A stretch of DNA of 64,000 bases from Myxococcales bacterium (GCA_016793325.1 JAEUKI010000060.1:186001-250000); one strand, 5' to 3'. Positions 8,500 through 18,800 are shown, counted from the stretch's first letter. Notes: a model not told the origin generated them from the sequence alone. Numbers and translations are program-made.

Positions 8500-10344
8500 C
8501 TATGGGCCGCTCACCGTGGGAGGGCTGAACATCGGCGACGAGGGCGCGCCGAAGCGAATCGGCGGCGGGGGCGGGCCTCCTGCGCCGGGCGGGCCAGCGC
8601 GGCGGAGCATGCGGAGCACGGCGCCGGGGACGTTCAACTGGAAGCGCGAGGTGAGGGTCGAGCCCTCGCGCGACGCGGTCCACGCGAGGCGAAGCGGCGA
8701 GAAATTTGCGCCGCGAATGCGACCGACGTCCGCGCCCGCGACGAACGGGCCCTCGCTCGCAGCGCCGAGGACCGAGGGCGCCGCGCCGGCGGTGCGCGCG
8801 TCGAGCCTCCGGAGCTGATCGCGACCGTTGGGGCCGACGAGCACCGCGAGCTGCTCGCCCGAGACCGCGATGGTGACCTCGCTCGGCGTGGGCGCGGGGC
8901 CGCGTTGCGCGCGCTGTCCCTGCTCGAGTCCGCCGGGGCGATCGTTGATGAGCGCCGGCGGCCTTCGCGGAGGGAGCCTGACGAACACGGCGTTGCGCTG
9001 AGCGGTAATGGTGGCCGGGGCGTCGCCGATGCGCATTCCGCGGAGCCACGGGGCGCGCGCGAGGCGGCCGATCACGCCGAGCGCGCCCTGCCCCTGATCG
9101 GTCTGCGACGCGACGACGCTGAACTCGTACGAGGGCGACGCGGGCTCGGCGGGCGCTTGCTGCGCTCTCGCAGGACGCGCGGGCGTCGGCGCGGGCGCTT
9201 CGGAGAGCGCGAACGCGAGGCCGTCGCCGGTGTTCGCGAAGAGCGCGTCGAGGTCGGCCGTCGCGAGCTCGGGCGACGGGATGCGCGAGCCGAGCACGTC
9301 GAGGATGGCGCGCGTCGCGGTGCGCAGGTGCTCGCGCGTGGCGTCGGGAGGATTGCGCAGCCCGCCCGCGGCGAGGGCGTCGGGCGCGAGCCGCGCGGTG
9401 AGCGGGTGCGCGCGCGGGGCGTCGACGGCGCGGAGCGTTCCTCGGGTGAGGACCGAGGTTCCATCGGCGGAGAGCTCGCCGTGGGCGTCGATGACGAGCG
9501 CCGTGGGTTGGACCTCGAGCTTGACGACGAAGCGACGGAGGTCTGCGAACATGGGCTCGACCTGCGTCGCCATCGCGCGGATTCGATTGGCGAGCGGCTC
9601 GGGGTCGCCGAGGTCCGGGGGCGTCGGACGATCGTCGCGCGCTTGTTGCGCAGCGGCGCCCAGCATCGCGCCGCCCTGATCGATCACGCGACGAAAGTAC
9701 GGAACGAACGCCTGCCTCGCGCTGTCCCCGTCGACCTCGAACACCGCGTCGTCCATCTCTTCTGCGCGACGCGCGGACTCTTGCGCGACCCACCGCGCGG
9801 TCTGCGCGAGGGCGCGATCCGCGGTCGAGCAGACGAGCCTCGAAGGGACGGGCCCCTGAACGCCGACGACCGCGCACTTCCATCCGCCGTCGCGTCCGCC
9901 CGGCGTTCGCGCGGTGAGCACTTCGCCGACGCCTTCGGTGCGGACCAGTCGAAACCGCGTCGAGAGCGTCGAGCCGAGCGACGCTGGCGCGGACGGGACG
10001 AACGCGAGCGTCACTTCGCGCTCATCGGGCGTCCCGGTCACGATCATGTCGATCGGCTTGGACAGGTCCACAGCGGCGATCATCGTCGAGTCGAACCCGA
10101 GCACGAGCGACATCCCGATCTCGAACGGGACGTTTTGTCCCGCGAGCGTCCCGAGCGCGCGGACCGACTCGCGCGGGTGACCGAAGTGCGCCGCCACGAG
10201 GAGGTTCGTCGGCCGCGTGGGCGGAGGCAGCGCGCGGGGCGCGGCGTCCGCGGGCGCGCGGGGCGTCGTGCAACCGTTGAAAAGTGGTGCGCCGAGGGCG
10301 AGGACGAGCAGCGGCGCGACGCGGGCGCGAGGAAGGGACTTCAC
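8500..10344 (-). CDS. Predicted lipoprotein of unknown function
   Basis: This 614-residue protein has an N-terminal signal with hydrophobic core PLLVLALGAPLFNGC, where Cys25 is a plausible lipidation site. A Pro/Ala-rich segment follows, then a long mixed alpha/beta region without a motif I recognise, beginning NLLVAAHFGHPRESVRALGT. Segments such as AAVDLSKPIDMIVTG and LVCSTADRALAQTARWVA suggest a folded periplasmic domain and recall myxobacterial proteins of unknown function. The C-terminus is Pro/Gly-rich. The start codon is GTG. It follows the zinc-ribbon genes by 40 bp on the same strand and is probably co-transcribed with them. Confidence 0.65.
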   Translation of the reverse strand: MKSLPRARVAPLLVLALGAPLFNGCTTPRAPADAAPRALPPPTRPTNLLVAAHFGHPRESVRALGTLAGQNVPFEIGMSLVLGFDSTMIAAVDLSKPIDMIVTGTPDEREVTLAFVPSAPASLGSTLSTRFRLVRTEGVGEVLTARTPGGRDGGWKCAVVGVQGPVPSRLVCSTADRALAQTARWVAQESARRAEEMDDAVFEVDGDSARQAFVPYFRRVIDQGGAMLGAAAQQARDDRPTPPDLGDPEPLANRIRAMATQVEPMFADLRRFVVKLEVQPTALVIDAHGELSADGTSVLTRGTLRAVDAPRAHPLTARLAPDALAAGGLRNPPDATREHLRTATRAILDVLGSRIPSPELATADLDALFANTGDGLAFALSEAPAPTPARPARAQQAPAEPASPSYEFSVVASQTDQGQGALGVIGRLARAPWLRGMRIGDAPATITAQRNAVFVRLPPRRPPALINDRPGGLEQGQRAQRGPAPTPSEVTIAVSGEQLAVLVGPNGRDQLRRLDARTAGAAPSVLGAASEGPFVAGADVGRIRGANFSPLRLAWTASREGSTLTSRFQLNVPGAVLRMLRRAGPPGAGGPPPPPIRFGAPSSPMFSPPTVSGP

Positions 10345-10384
10345 GACCGCGGACTGTACAGCGAAACGCTCCCTCGACGCGCGC

Positions 10385-11221
10385 TCAGGGGAGGCCCTTG
10401 TACTTTCGCCACACGTTGCGCTGATTGAAGTCGTAGTCGTAGAGCGGCTGCATGCGCGTCGCGACCCAGGTTTTTTGCTCGTCTTCGCTCATGGGAACGA
10501 TCCGAGCCTGCGCCGCGAAGTACGTCGTCCAGTACGCCTTCTCGAGCGCCTCCCACTGCAAGAGCTCTTCGAGGTTGGTGTCGCGCCAGTCGTCGTGGAC
10601 GTGCACGCGCACCTCGCGCTCGTCGTGGAGCTTGCGCTTGAAGTTCTCGACGGCGAACCGATGCTCGAGGGCCATCGCCTCTGCATAGTAGTGCGGCGCC
10701 ACGGCGAAGTAGTTGTACACAGCGGGGTCGGGCGTGACCGAGTTGACCGCGCTGCAGTGGCGGCACGTCACGCTCTCGGCCTTGTGGAAGATCGTTCGCT
10801 GCAGCTCGCTTCCGCAGCGGACGCAGGCGACGGGCTTGCTCCACACTTTTTCGAGCCGCGTCCAGAGCGTCTGGACGAGCTCGACGTTCTTCTTCGTGCG
10901 GTAGCGCTCCCAGGTCTCTTCCATCCACCAAAGGGCTTTGGCGAGCGTGGCCTGCGCTTGCTGCTCGGCCTTGGTGTCCATCGCGAGCTGGATCGCGACC
11001 TGCTCGCTGAAGGTGTTCGAGAGCTTCTGATCGAGGTCCTTCTTGCGCACGTCGAGCGCGGTCATCGCGTTGCCGAAGGCGATGGTGTCGAGCGCAGGGT
11101 CCGCGAGCATCCCTGCGAAGCCGGCGTCGGCCTCCGCGGTGATCTCGTTGAGTCGTTGGGTGACCTTGGTGACGAAGCCGTTCCACCGGTCGAGGATTTG
11201 CTGAGAGCTTTGCGAGGTCAT
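10385..11221 (-). CDS. Zinc-ribbon protein of unknown function
   Basis: This 278-residue soluble protein has an alpha-helical N-terminal half (about 1-125; coiled-coil-like, rich in Gln, Lys and Glu). A four-cysteine zinc ribbon with CVRCGS and CRHCSA follows at about 135-160, then a Trp/Tyr-rich helical C-terminal region (HDDWRDTNLEELLQWEALEK). I do not recognise a named family. It is third of three closely spaced minus-strand genes (gaps 33 and 42 bp), and the one before it also ends in a zinc ribbon. This suggests the products work together, for example in a complex, but nothing in the sequence shows an enzymatic activity. Confidence 0.7.
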   Translation of the reverse strand: MTSQSSQQILDRWNGFVTKVTQRLNEITAEADAGFAGMLADPALDTIAFGNAMTALDVRKKDLDQKLSNTFSEQVAIQLAMDTKAEQQAQATLAKALWWMEETWERYRTKKNVELVQTLWTRLEKVWSKPVACVRCGSELQRTIFHKAESVTCRHCSAVNSVTPDPAVYNYFAVAPHYYAEAMALEHRFAVENFKRKLHDEREVRVHVHDDWRDTNLEELLQWEALEKAYWTTYFAAQARIVPMSEDEQKTWVATRMQPLYDYDFNQRNVWRKYKGLP

Positions 11222-11263
11222 GGCGTGCGTTGCGTGTCCTTCGAGGGTTCGGCGATCGACCGA

Positions 11264-11872
11264 TCAGCGCTTCTCGTACATCTGGTTGCGGCAGTACTTG
11301 CACTTGAAATCGAGCGGCTTCTCTTGCGGCGCGCCGCAGGTCCAGCAGCTCATGATCGTGCTCGGGTCGACCTTGATGTTGGCCCACGGCGCGAGCTTGG
11401 CGGTGCTCGTCGCGTTGGCGAACACGCTCGAGACGCTGCTGCCCACGGTCTGCGGCGCGTGCTCGCGCGCGCCGACGTCGCGCCCGTAGCGCTCGCGCTC
11501 GACCGAGACGAAGCTGCGCAGCCGCGTGCGAAACATCTCGACCCGGTGCGTCACCGGAGGCGAGAGCGAGAGCTGCGAGAGCGTCGAGGGAGGCAGGGCT
11601 CGATCGAGCTCTTCGCCCGCGAACCGCGCGAGCGACTCGAGCGCGCGAGCGAACTCTTCGACGGTGGCTCCCGCGCGCTGCGCGGACTTCATCGCGCTCT
11701 CGACGCGGACGTGCGCGGGATCCGCGGCGAGGTGGTAGTGCGCGAGCGCCTCGTCCCACGCGCGGCCGCCGCCGGGCGGACACGAGAGGGCCCGCGCGCG
11801 GAGGTACTCGAGGTGCTCGTCCAGTCGCCGATCGAGCGACTCGATTGTGTGTGTCACCGTCGATTCGTTCAC
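11264..11872 (-). CDS. Small zinc-ribbon-tailed protein of unknown function
   Basis: This 202-residue protein has a helical body and a C-terminal four-Cys zinc ribbon (CWTCGA and CKYCRN) separated by 13 residues, just before the C-terminus. The start is a GTG with no clear Shine-Dalgarno site, so a later start is possible. It lies 33 bp after the gene ending at 11906 and 42 bp before the one starting at 11221, all on the same strand. The repeated presence of terminal or internal zinc ribbons in this run suggests a shared partner or assembly function; that is inference. No homologous family is recognised. Confidence 0.65.
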   Translation of the reverse strand: MNESTVTHTIESLDRRLDEHLEYLRARALSCPPGGGRAWDEALAHYHLAADPAHVRVESAMKSAQRAGATVEEFARALESLARFAGEELDRALPPSTLSQLSLSPPVTHRVEMFRTRLRSFVSVERERYGRDVGAREHAPQTVGSSVSSVFANATSTAKLAPWANIKVDPSTIMSCWTCGAPQEKPLDFKCKYCRNQMYEKR

Positions 11873-11905
11873 GGGATCACCGTCGCGAGCCGGGGCTGAG
11901 CGCGC

Positions 11906-13084
11906 TCAGAACTGCAGGTCGCCGTCGGCCTTGGCGCTGGCGTACTTCTGCGCGTAGTGGTTTTGCAGCTCGGTCATGCGGGTCATCATCGAGATGTCCG
12001 ACATCATCCGGGTCATCCAGTACGTGCTCATGTTCGACCAGTCGAGGGCGCTGATGTTGAACACTTGCTTGAGCATCGCGTTGACGTCCTTGCCCGACGC
12101 CGACCACGCTTGCTGCGCGCCGCCGATCTCGCAGTACTTCTCGAACGAGACCGGCTCTGCGCCGCCCGCGGTGTGCATTTGCCCCGTCGCGCTCGTGGCG
12201 TTCATCGCGGCCGCTCCTGCTGCGCCCGCGGCGCCGTAGGTCCCTGCGCCCGAGCCGCTGAAGGCCTTGCCGTAGATCGTCGCGATCGTGGCGGTCGTGT
12301 CCATGCTCATGCGACGGACCCACTCCGCAGAGACGCGGTCCCACTTGGCCTGGTCCATTTGGTTTTGCGCGAGGAGCGCTTGAAAGTCGGGCATCGACAG
12401 CCCCGTGGCCTGGCGGGCGGCGATGCTCGCGTACTGCTCGACCGAGACGCCTTCGACGGGGGCGAGCAGCTCGCTGTTTTGCGCGGCGAAGTTGTTCTGC
12501 TTCGCCTGCGTCTGCTTCATGCGCGCCGCCATCATGCGGCTCTGAATCTCGTTGCTGTTGAACAAGCAGTGGTCCACCGAGCCGCTCGGCGTCCCGTAGT
12601 ACTTCATGAACGTGAGCTTCACCCACTCGTACTGCTCGCGGTGGCGGTAGCCGAACTGCGCGAGGAGCTGCTTCTGCTTCGCGGGATCGGGCTGGTTGTC
12701 CTCGATCTCGAACATCTGGAAGAAGAAGTCATCGAGCTGCCCTTGCGACAGAGGGCCCCACTCGTCCTGCCACTGCTGCGGCGGACAGTCTTCGCCCGAC
12801 TCGCGGCCGTCGCGCTCGCGACAGGACATCTCCATCTGCTCCATCGTGAGGTCGGACTCGCGGGCCATCTCTTGCCACTTGGCGGGGTTGGCCATGAAGT
12901 CCGCGAGCAACGTCCCAGGCGAGCCTGGCTCGCGCTTCACGCCGACTTGCTTCGTTTGCATCATGGCGGGCGCCGCGTACGACTGCGCAGGCGCGCTGTA
13001 GCTCGGGCCCGCGCTCATCTGCGCGGGGGCGTCCTTCTTCAGTCCGAGGAGCGTGAGGATCCAGTCGATGAATTTTTGCAGCAT
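11906..13084 (-). CDS. Repeat-containing helical protein of unknown function
   Basis: This 392-residue protein begins with an amphipathic or hydrophobic helix (MLQKFIDWILTLLGLKK) that could contact a membrane. A Pro/Ala/Ser/Tyr-rich linker follows, then helical repeats. Two repeats of about 65 residues are clear: one starts EGVSVEQYASIAARQATGLS, the other EPVSFEKYCEIGGAQQAWSA. In both, a Trp (KWDRVSAEW, DWSNMSTYW) precedes an Arg-Met-Ser/Met stretch. A weaker third copy may lie upstream around SQGQLDDFFFQMF. I chose the ATG at 13084, with AGGA about a dozen bases upstream; the open frame continues to 13168 without support. It is the first gene of the minus-strand run to 6756. Function unknown. 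Confidence 0.68.
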   Translation of the reverse strand: MLQKFIDWILTLLGLKKDAPAQMSAGPSYSAPAQSYAAPAMMQTKQVGVKREPGSPGTLLADFMANPAKWQEMARESDLTMEQMEMSCRERDGRESGEDCPPQQWQDEWGPLSQGQLDDFFFQMFEIEDNQPDPAKQKQLLAQFGYRHREQYEWVKLTFMKYYGTPSGSVDHCLFNSNEIQSRMMAARMKQTQAKQNNFAAQNSELLAPVEGVSVEQYASIAARQATGLSMPDFQALLAQNQMDQAKWDRVSAEWVRRMSMDTTATIATIYGKAFSGSGAGTYGAAGAAGAAAMNATSATGQMHTAGGAEPVSFEKYCEIGGAQQAWSASGKDVNAMLKQVFNISALDWSNMSTYWMTRMMSDISMMTRMTELQNHYAQKYASAKADGDLQF

Positions 13085-13301
13085 GACAGCGCCGTTCCTG
13101 CGACGAGGGAATGAGTCTTGTCCCGCGCGACTCCCTCGAAATAAGCGCGAGCACTGAGCGCGTAGCACGACCGCGCCGATCTGCGAAGCAACCGGCGAGC
13201 GCTCCTGCCGAGCCCTGGAAAATCACCGGCCAATCGCGAGGTCGTCTGATGGACGTATCTTGTCCCCGTGCGCCGATGGCGTCCGGCGTACGCTCGCGAA
13301 C

Positions 13302-13730
13302 ATGGCGTACGACGAAGGGCTCGCCGAGCGCGTGCGAGAGGTGCTGCGAGAATCCCGCATCGCTGCGACAGAAAAGAAGATGTTCGGCGGCGTCGCGTGG
13401 CTCTTCGGCGGATCGATGGGCGTCGGGATCGTCAAAGAAGAGCTCATGGTGCGCGTCGGCCCGGCGGCGCACGACGACGCGCTGACGCGACCGCACGCCA
13501 GAACGATGGACTTCACAGGAAAGCCCATGCGCGGCTACGTCTTCGTGAAGCCAGCGGGCTTCGCTGCGGACAGAGACCTCGAGCGCTGGGTTCGCGAGGG
13601 CGCGCAGTTCGCGAGGGCGCTCTCGGACGAGAAGCTCGCGCCGAGCAAGCCGCCGCGGGCCAGGGGCGCCAAACGAACAACGCCGGCGCGCGAAGAGACG
13701 CCCGCGACGAAGCCGCGCGCGAAGCGCTGA
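13302..13730 (+). CDS. TfoX N-terminal domain protein
   Basis: This 142-residue protein matches the TfoX N-terminal domain: it opens with a helix, then KKMFGGVAWLFGGSMGVGIV, and continues with the FTGKPMRGYVFVKP strand region typical of this fold. It lacks the TfoX C-terminal domain. The tail after residue 110 is Lys/Arg/Pro-rich and probably disordered. In gamma-proteobacteria full-length TfoX regulates competence. Stand-alone TfoX-N proteins are widespread and functionally undefined, so a competence role should not be assumed. The ATG at 13302 was chosen because the domain begins there. It converges with the response regulator gene (10 bp gap). Confidence 0.82.
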   Translation: MAYDEGLAERVREVLRESRIAATEKKMFGGVAWLFGGSMGVGIVKEELMVRVGPAAHDDALTRPHARTMDFTGKPMRGYVFVKPAGFAADRDLERWVREGAQFARALSDEKLAPSKPPRARGAKRTTPAREETPATKPRAKR

Positions 13731-13740
13731 CGCGCCGCGC

Positions 13741-14391
13741 TCAGTGCGACACGAGCTCGTGTCGAATCGCGTACTGCGTGAGCTCTGCGATCGAATGCAC
13801 GCCGAGCTTGCTGCGCACGTGCCCGAGGTGCGTGCTCACGGTCGCGATGGTCAACCCCAGCTCCGCGGCGACTTCGGTCGGCGTTCGACCGCGCACGACG
13901 AGCGTGAACACTTGAAACTCGCGCGGCGTGAGCGCGTGGTGCGCCGGAGCGCTCGGCGGGACCGCGACGAGCTCGCCGTCGAGCTGCGCGCGCCCCACGA
14001 CGCGACGAAGGCAGGCGACGAGCTCGGAGGGAGGGCGTTGCTTTCCGACGTACGCGGCGGCTCCGTCGGCGATCGCGCGCGCGGCGACCTGCTCTTCGGG
14101 ATACATCGACAAGACCACCACCGGGAGCTGAGGGCGCTCCTTGACCAAGCGACGAAGCACCTCGGTTCCATCGAGCTTGGGGAGCGCGAGGTCGAGCACG
14201 ACGACGTCGGCGCGATCGAGCGCTGGAGCGCGGAGCGCAGACCACCCGTCGGACGCCTCGCCGATCACCTCGAAGTCCTCGTGCGCGCAGAGGAGCTCGC
14301 GGATGCCGTGGCGAAAAATAGGGTGATCATCAGCGAGAAACACTCGAATCCGCGCGAGCTTCGAGGCTGTCGTCCTGTCGCGCGGCTCCAT
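13741..14391 (-). CDS. NarL/LuxR-family response regulator
   Basis: This 216-residue protein has a receiver domain followed by a LuxR-type helix-turn-helix. The receiver shows Asp21-Asp22, the phosphoacceptor Asp67 (VVVLDLALP) and Lys117. The DNA-binding domain begins LTPREFQVFTLVVRGRTPTE and contains the recognition-helix region TIATVSTHLGHVRSKLGV. The start codon lies 62 bp inside the 3' end of the histidine kinase gene, so the two are co-transcribed and coupled. It is the cognate regulator of that kinase. Its targets are unknown. Confidence 0.92.
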   Translation of the reverse strand: MEPRDRTTASKLARIRVFLADDHPIFRHGIRELLCAHEDFEVIGEASDGWSALRAPALDRADVVVLDLALPKLDGTEVLRRLVKERPQLPVVVLSMYPEEQVAARAIADGAAAYVGKQRPPSELVACLRRVVGRAQLDGELVAVPPSAPAHHALTPREFQVFTLVVRGRTPTEVAAELGLTIATVSTHLGHVRSKLGVHSIAELTQYAIRHELVSH

Positions 14392-15802
14392 CACGAGGTG
14401 CCTCGAAGCGTACCCGCGTGCCTCCGCTCGGAGCAACGGAGACATCGAGCGTCGCGTTGCACTGCGCGGCTCGCTCTCGCATTCCGAGCAGGCCGAAGTG
14501 TCCCGGCGGAGGCGTCGCGCTCGAGATCCCCACGCCGTTGTCCGCGACCTCGACGCAAACCCTGCGCTCGTCGACGGCGACAGCGACGGTGATCTTCGTG
14601 GCCTTTGCGTGCTGGAGCGCGTTGGTCAACGCCTCTTGCGCGACGCGAAACGCCGCGAGCGCGACGCGCTCGTCGAGCGCCGGTCCTGCTTCGTCGACGG
14701 ACACGACGCACTCGACGCCGCTCGCCTCTTGGCAGCGCCTCGCGAGCCACGTGATCGACGCTCCGAGGCCGAGCTGGGTCAACAACGTCGGACGCAGGTC
14801 GTTGACGATGCGCCGAACCGACTCGCCCGTGTCGCTCAACAAGTGCGCCACGGTCTCGAGCGTCTGCGTGATGGAAGCCGGGTCTCTGCGGTAGCGCTCG
14901 CGCGCGGTGTCGACCGCGTACCGCAGCGCTCCGAGCTGTTGGCCGAGCTCGTCGTGCATCTCCGATGCGATGCGACGCCGCTCGGCTTCGCGGCCCTGCT
15001 CGATCGCTCCGACGAGCGACCGCAGCGCGGCGGTCTTCTCGAGGACCCGCGCGTCGAGGGTCTTCGCGAGCGAGGCGAGCGCGCGCGCGTTGCGGAATCC
15101 CGCGCGATACGCGCCGAAGATCGTCTCGCCCGCCGCGACGCCGACGAGCATGCTGAACACGAGATACCCGAACCACGCGCCGAACATCGGGTCGCGGACG
15201 TACGAGAGGTCCGCGCACAGATAGCCCGCAGCGAGCAGCCCGAGGCCACCGACGACGTACAGCGCGCGATCCAACAGGGGAACCGGCGTCACCGTCGGGA
15301 TGAGCACCGTGAGAAACATCATGTGCGGCCACGGAGTGCTCGGGCTCCCCAGGCGCCCCATCGCGAAGCCAAAGGCCACACAATCAACGGCGAACGTCGG
15401 GACGAGCACGCGCATCGGGTGGAATCTTCCGGGCCGAGTAGAATAGAGGCCCACGATTTGAAGCAGCGCCATCGCGAGGATCACCGCGCGCAGCGCGCCC
15501 ACCGTGGCCTGCGCTCTCGGCGGAAGCGCTCCGCGATCTGCGACCCACCACAGGACGTTCGCCGCGCAAGTCACCCACGCGATGAGCCGCCCGTTGCGGA
15601 GCGCGACGTCGTTGGTGTGCGCGCGCATCGCGTCCTCGTCCGAGAGGGAGAGGTACACCTCCGACGGAGACGCGATGAGCGCCGCGAGCGTCGCTGCGGC
15701 TCGCCGCGCAATGTCGAGTGCCATGAGCCTTTGGCGAGAGTGCGACATGACCGAGGGTCCGACGCGGCTCTCGAAGAACTTCGAGGCGCGTCGAGCGGAC
15801 AT
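14330..15802 (-). CDS. NarX/DesK-type membrane histidine kinase
   Basis: This 490-residue sensor has about six hydrophobic segments between residues 72 and 230, forming an unrecognised integral-membrane sensor region. A coiled-coil linker leads to a HisKA_3-type dimerisation domain, where REAERRRIASEMHDELGQQL contains the phosphorylated His283. A HATPase domain follows with the N-box around AFRVAQEALTNALQHA and the G1 motif DNGVGI. HisKA_3 kinases pair with NarL-type regulators, and such a regulator overlaps its 3' end. ATG 15802 was used, but ATG 15748 or 15724 are possible. The stimulus is unknown. It is divergent from the giant lipoprotein gene, with almost no space between them. Confidence 0.9.
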   Translation of the reverse strand: MSARRASKFFESRVGPSVMSHSRQRLMALDIARRAAATLAALIASPSEVYLSLSDEDAMRAHTNDVALRNGRLIAWVTCAANVLWWVADRGALPPRAQATVGALRAVILAMALLQIVGLYSTRPGRFHPMRVLVPTFAVDCVAFGFAMGRLGSPSTPWPHMMFLTVLIPTVTPVPLLDRALYVVGGLGLLAAGYLCADLSYVRDPMFGAWFGYLVFSMLVGVAAGETIFGAYRAGFRNARALASLAKTLDARVLEKTAALRSLVGAIEQGREAERRRIASEMHDELGQQLGALRYAVDTARERYRRDPASITQTLETVAHLLSDTGESVRRIVNDLRPTLLTQLGLGASITWLARRCQEASGVECVVSVDEAGPALDERVALAAFRVAQEALTNALQHAKATKITVAVAVDERRVCVEVADNGVGISSATPPPGHFGLLGMRERAAQCNATLDVSVAPSGGTRVRFEAPRDGAARQDDSLEARADSSVSR

Positions 15803-15816
15803 CGTAGCGGCCTACG

Positions 15817-18800
15817 GTGCCTCGTGAGTGGCCGATCGTCGGCCGCGTGGAGGCATCGACCGTGGCTCACACTTTCGCGCTTTCGACTCGCAGACGACGC
15901 TCGTCGCTGCGAACTTTGCAGCGCGCGTTCGGCGCGTGGCTGCTCGCAGCATGGGGTTGCGCAGGGACGCCGACGCCATCGGACACTGGCTCGAGCGACG
16001 CATCCAGCGACGCGCTGCGAGACGACGCTGGACCCGACGGCGCGACGTCCGACGGGGCGGTCGCCGCTTGCCGAGACCCGGCGGCGCTCGCGAGCCAGCG
16101 GCGTTGCCTCGCAGACGAGCATTGTCCATGCGGAGCGCACTGCGAGCTCGGGCGCTGCGTAGCGACGTGTCGAGCGGACAGCGAGTGCGCCGCGCAAGAG
16201 CGCTGCGATCGATTCGGCCGCTGCCGACCTGCGGTGGACACGAGCTTGACCGCGCCGCCTGCGTCCACGACGAGCGGGCGCGTCGAGCTTTCGGCTCGGC
16301 GCGTCACGATCGCGCGCGCTGGGGCGACGACGTCGTTTGTGCTTCGTGCGCGAGGCGCCGTCAGCGTGGCCCGCGTCGCGGCGGACCCGGGAACAGAGGT
16401 TCGCTGCGAGTCCGCTGCGTCGTTCGCGACCGAGTGCACGATCAGCGCGATGGCCGATGGGACGAGCCGCTCGGTCGAGGTCCGCGCGAGCGCGACGCGC
16501 CCCGACGACAACGCGTCCACCGACGTTCGAGTCTACGTTGGCTCGGCGATGGACGTCGTCGCGGTCGAGCCTGCGCCTGCCGCCGCCGCGCCGCCGAGGT
16601 TCGCCGGCGTGTACTCCGGCACCGCGACGCTCAACGGAACGGCGTACGACAGCGCGACGCCGCCGCTCGCGGACGTATCGACGAAGCTCGTCCTCCCGAT
16701 CCGCGCGAGCGTGTTCGGGACCTCGAGCGATGGGACGCTCCGAATCGACGACGTCCTGCGAGGGATCGCCCCGGACGGCGCGCTCATCGGCGCGATCACC
16801 GCGGACGCGACGCAGCCGCGCGTGAGCTTTCCTGCGTTTGTCTTGTACGCAGGGCGGCTGGCGACGAGCGCGCCGACAGAGGTCGTCGCGACGCCCCTCG
16901 TCGCGCCCATGATCATCGAACAATCCCCAGGCGCGACCGGGGCGATCCAGTTCGACCTCACGCTGCGCCACGACGGAAACACTCAGGGCGCTCGTTCGCT
17001 CTTCACTCGATTTCGTGTGCGTCTCGATCGCGTCGGCGATCTGCCCGCGGGCGCGAGCGCGCCGAGCGTCCCCGCGTCGGTCGAGCGCACGATCACGACG
17101 AGCGGCTTCGTCAGCACCCCGTGGGAGGAAGCCGCGAGCGCGGCGCTGGCGCCCTTCGAAGACTTCGCGCAGGACAGCACGATCGCGGGCGCGGTTCGCT
17201 CGCCGCTCGGCGAGTCGCTGCACCCGACGAACAATCGCTCGGTCGCCGCGTGCCGCTTCGACCTCTCGGAGGCCGCTCGAGCGCTCACCACGCGCCGGTG
17301 GCGCGACGCGGAGTCCACGGCCCCGGTCGACCTCGCGACCTACGACCCAGCGTCGGACACGACGGCGACCACGAGCAATCCCAGCGCGTCACTGGCGCTC
17401 CTCGCGGCGATCACGCCCGCGAGCACGACCGCAGCGCCGTTCGCGCAGCTCAGCGAACGAGGCGCGCGGATCATCGCGACCGCGGCGCCTGGGAGCACCA
17501 TTCCCTGTGAAATCACAGGGCAGACGACGGCGCTTCGCGTCGTAGGAGTCTGCGGAACCTTCGGCGGCGCGCGGTCGTTTTCGTTTCGCACGATCGACCG
17601 GTGCGCCGCGATCGCCGCGCAGACGGGCTGCGTGCCCGAGCCCACGAGCGGTCCGCTCGGCTCGAACACGATGACGGTGGACGCGACGCTCGTCAGCGGA
17701 AATGGCGCGTGCACGGCCACTGGCTCGGTGCCCTTGCGCATCACGCGCGTGTGTCGTCTGCAAACGCAGCTCCGTTGCGGCGAGCTCTACTCGTGCCTGC
17801 CGCGCAACGCTGCGCCGACGATCGACTCGCTCGCGAGCGGACAGGCCACGGGCCCGACGCTCAACGCCATCACTGGTGACCTCGCGTGCGACAACGGCCG
17901 CACCATCGCGACGCCCGCGAACGCGTCGCCCGCCGCGAGCGTCCAGGCGCTTCTGCCGCTGTGTTTCTCGGAGATCCAGCGGCTGCAGCAAGCGATCCCG
18001 ACGATCACGACGAGCAACGGCGCCGCGCTCGCGACGCTGCTCGGCACAACGAGCTGCTACGACTCGGTCCGCGCGCTGCTCGCGCTCGGCTGGGCGCTAC
18101 ACCCGGCGCGGCGCGTCGCCGCAGGAACCCCCGTCGCCAACGACGAGCGCAGCGCATCTCACGCTCACCGGCTCTTGCAACAGTGGTTCGAGACGCGGAC
18201 GTTTGTCCTTCGCGAGAGCGTCCAGCGCGCGAGGCTGCCCGCGGCGATCGCGGGCGCGGCGGCGAACAGCGGTCCGCCCGCGCGAGACGCCCTTCGCCAG
18301 TCGCTCGACGGGTGGGAGCTGCTCACCCATCCGCGCTTCGCCAGCGCGATCGCGCGGCTGCCCGACGCTGTCGTCGAGCGGCCCGACCACCGCGCGTCGC
18401 TCGGGATCACCATGGGGCTTTCGCCAGCGCATCCCCACGGCGTCGGCGTCTCGGTGTCGATGCTCGAGCTGCTCGCGCTGCAGCTTCGATCGCTGAGCGA
18501 TCTCGTCGAGACGGCCGCGCTCGAGACCGGCGATCGCGCGCTGCTCGCGGACGTGAGCCGCGCGCTTCGCTTGGCGCAGATCGTCCACTCGGTGACCGAG
18601 ACGCTCTACCAGCGCGCCCTCGCGAGCGCCGCGAGCGCGAGCAGAACGCTCGCTTGGGCGGCGCGCTATCGATCCGCGCGCGAGTCCGCGCAAAGCGCGT
18701 TACGGCAGCTCGTCGACCGAAGCGCGATCCTCGCCGCCGGGCAAAATCCCCTCGGAATCAACGACGACGACCTGCCCTTGTACTTCTTCGGCGACGAGGC

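Noticed and set aside
13302..13730. Competence regulator TfoX/Sxy
   Set aside because: Only the N-terminal TfoX domain is present. Stand-alone versions have no established competence role, and comEC lies 46 kb away.
17505..17522. Perfect 8-bp-arm palindrome (CCCTGTGA/TCACAGGG) as an operator
   Set aside because: It lies deep inside the giant lipoprotein coding sequence with no nearby start, so it is probably chance.
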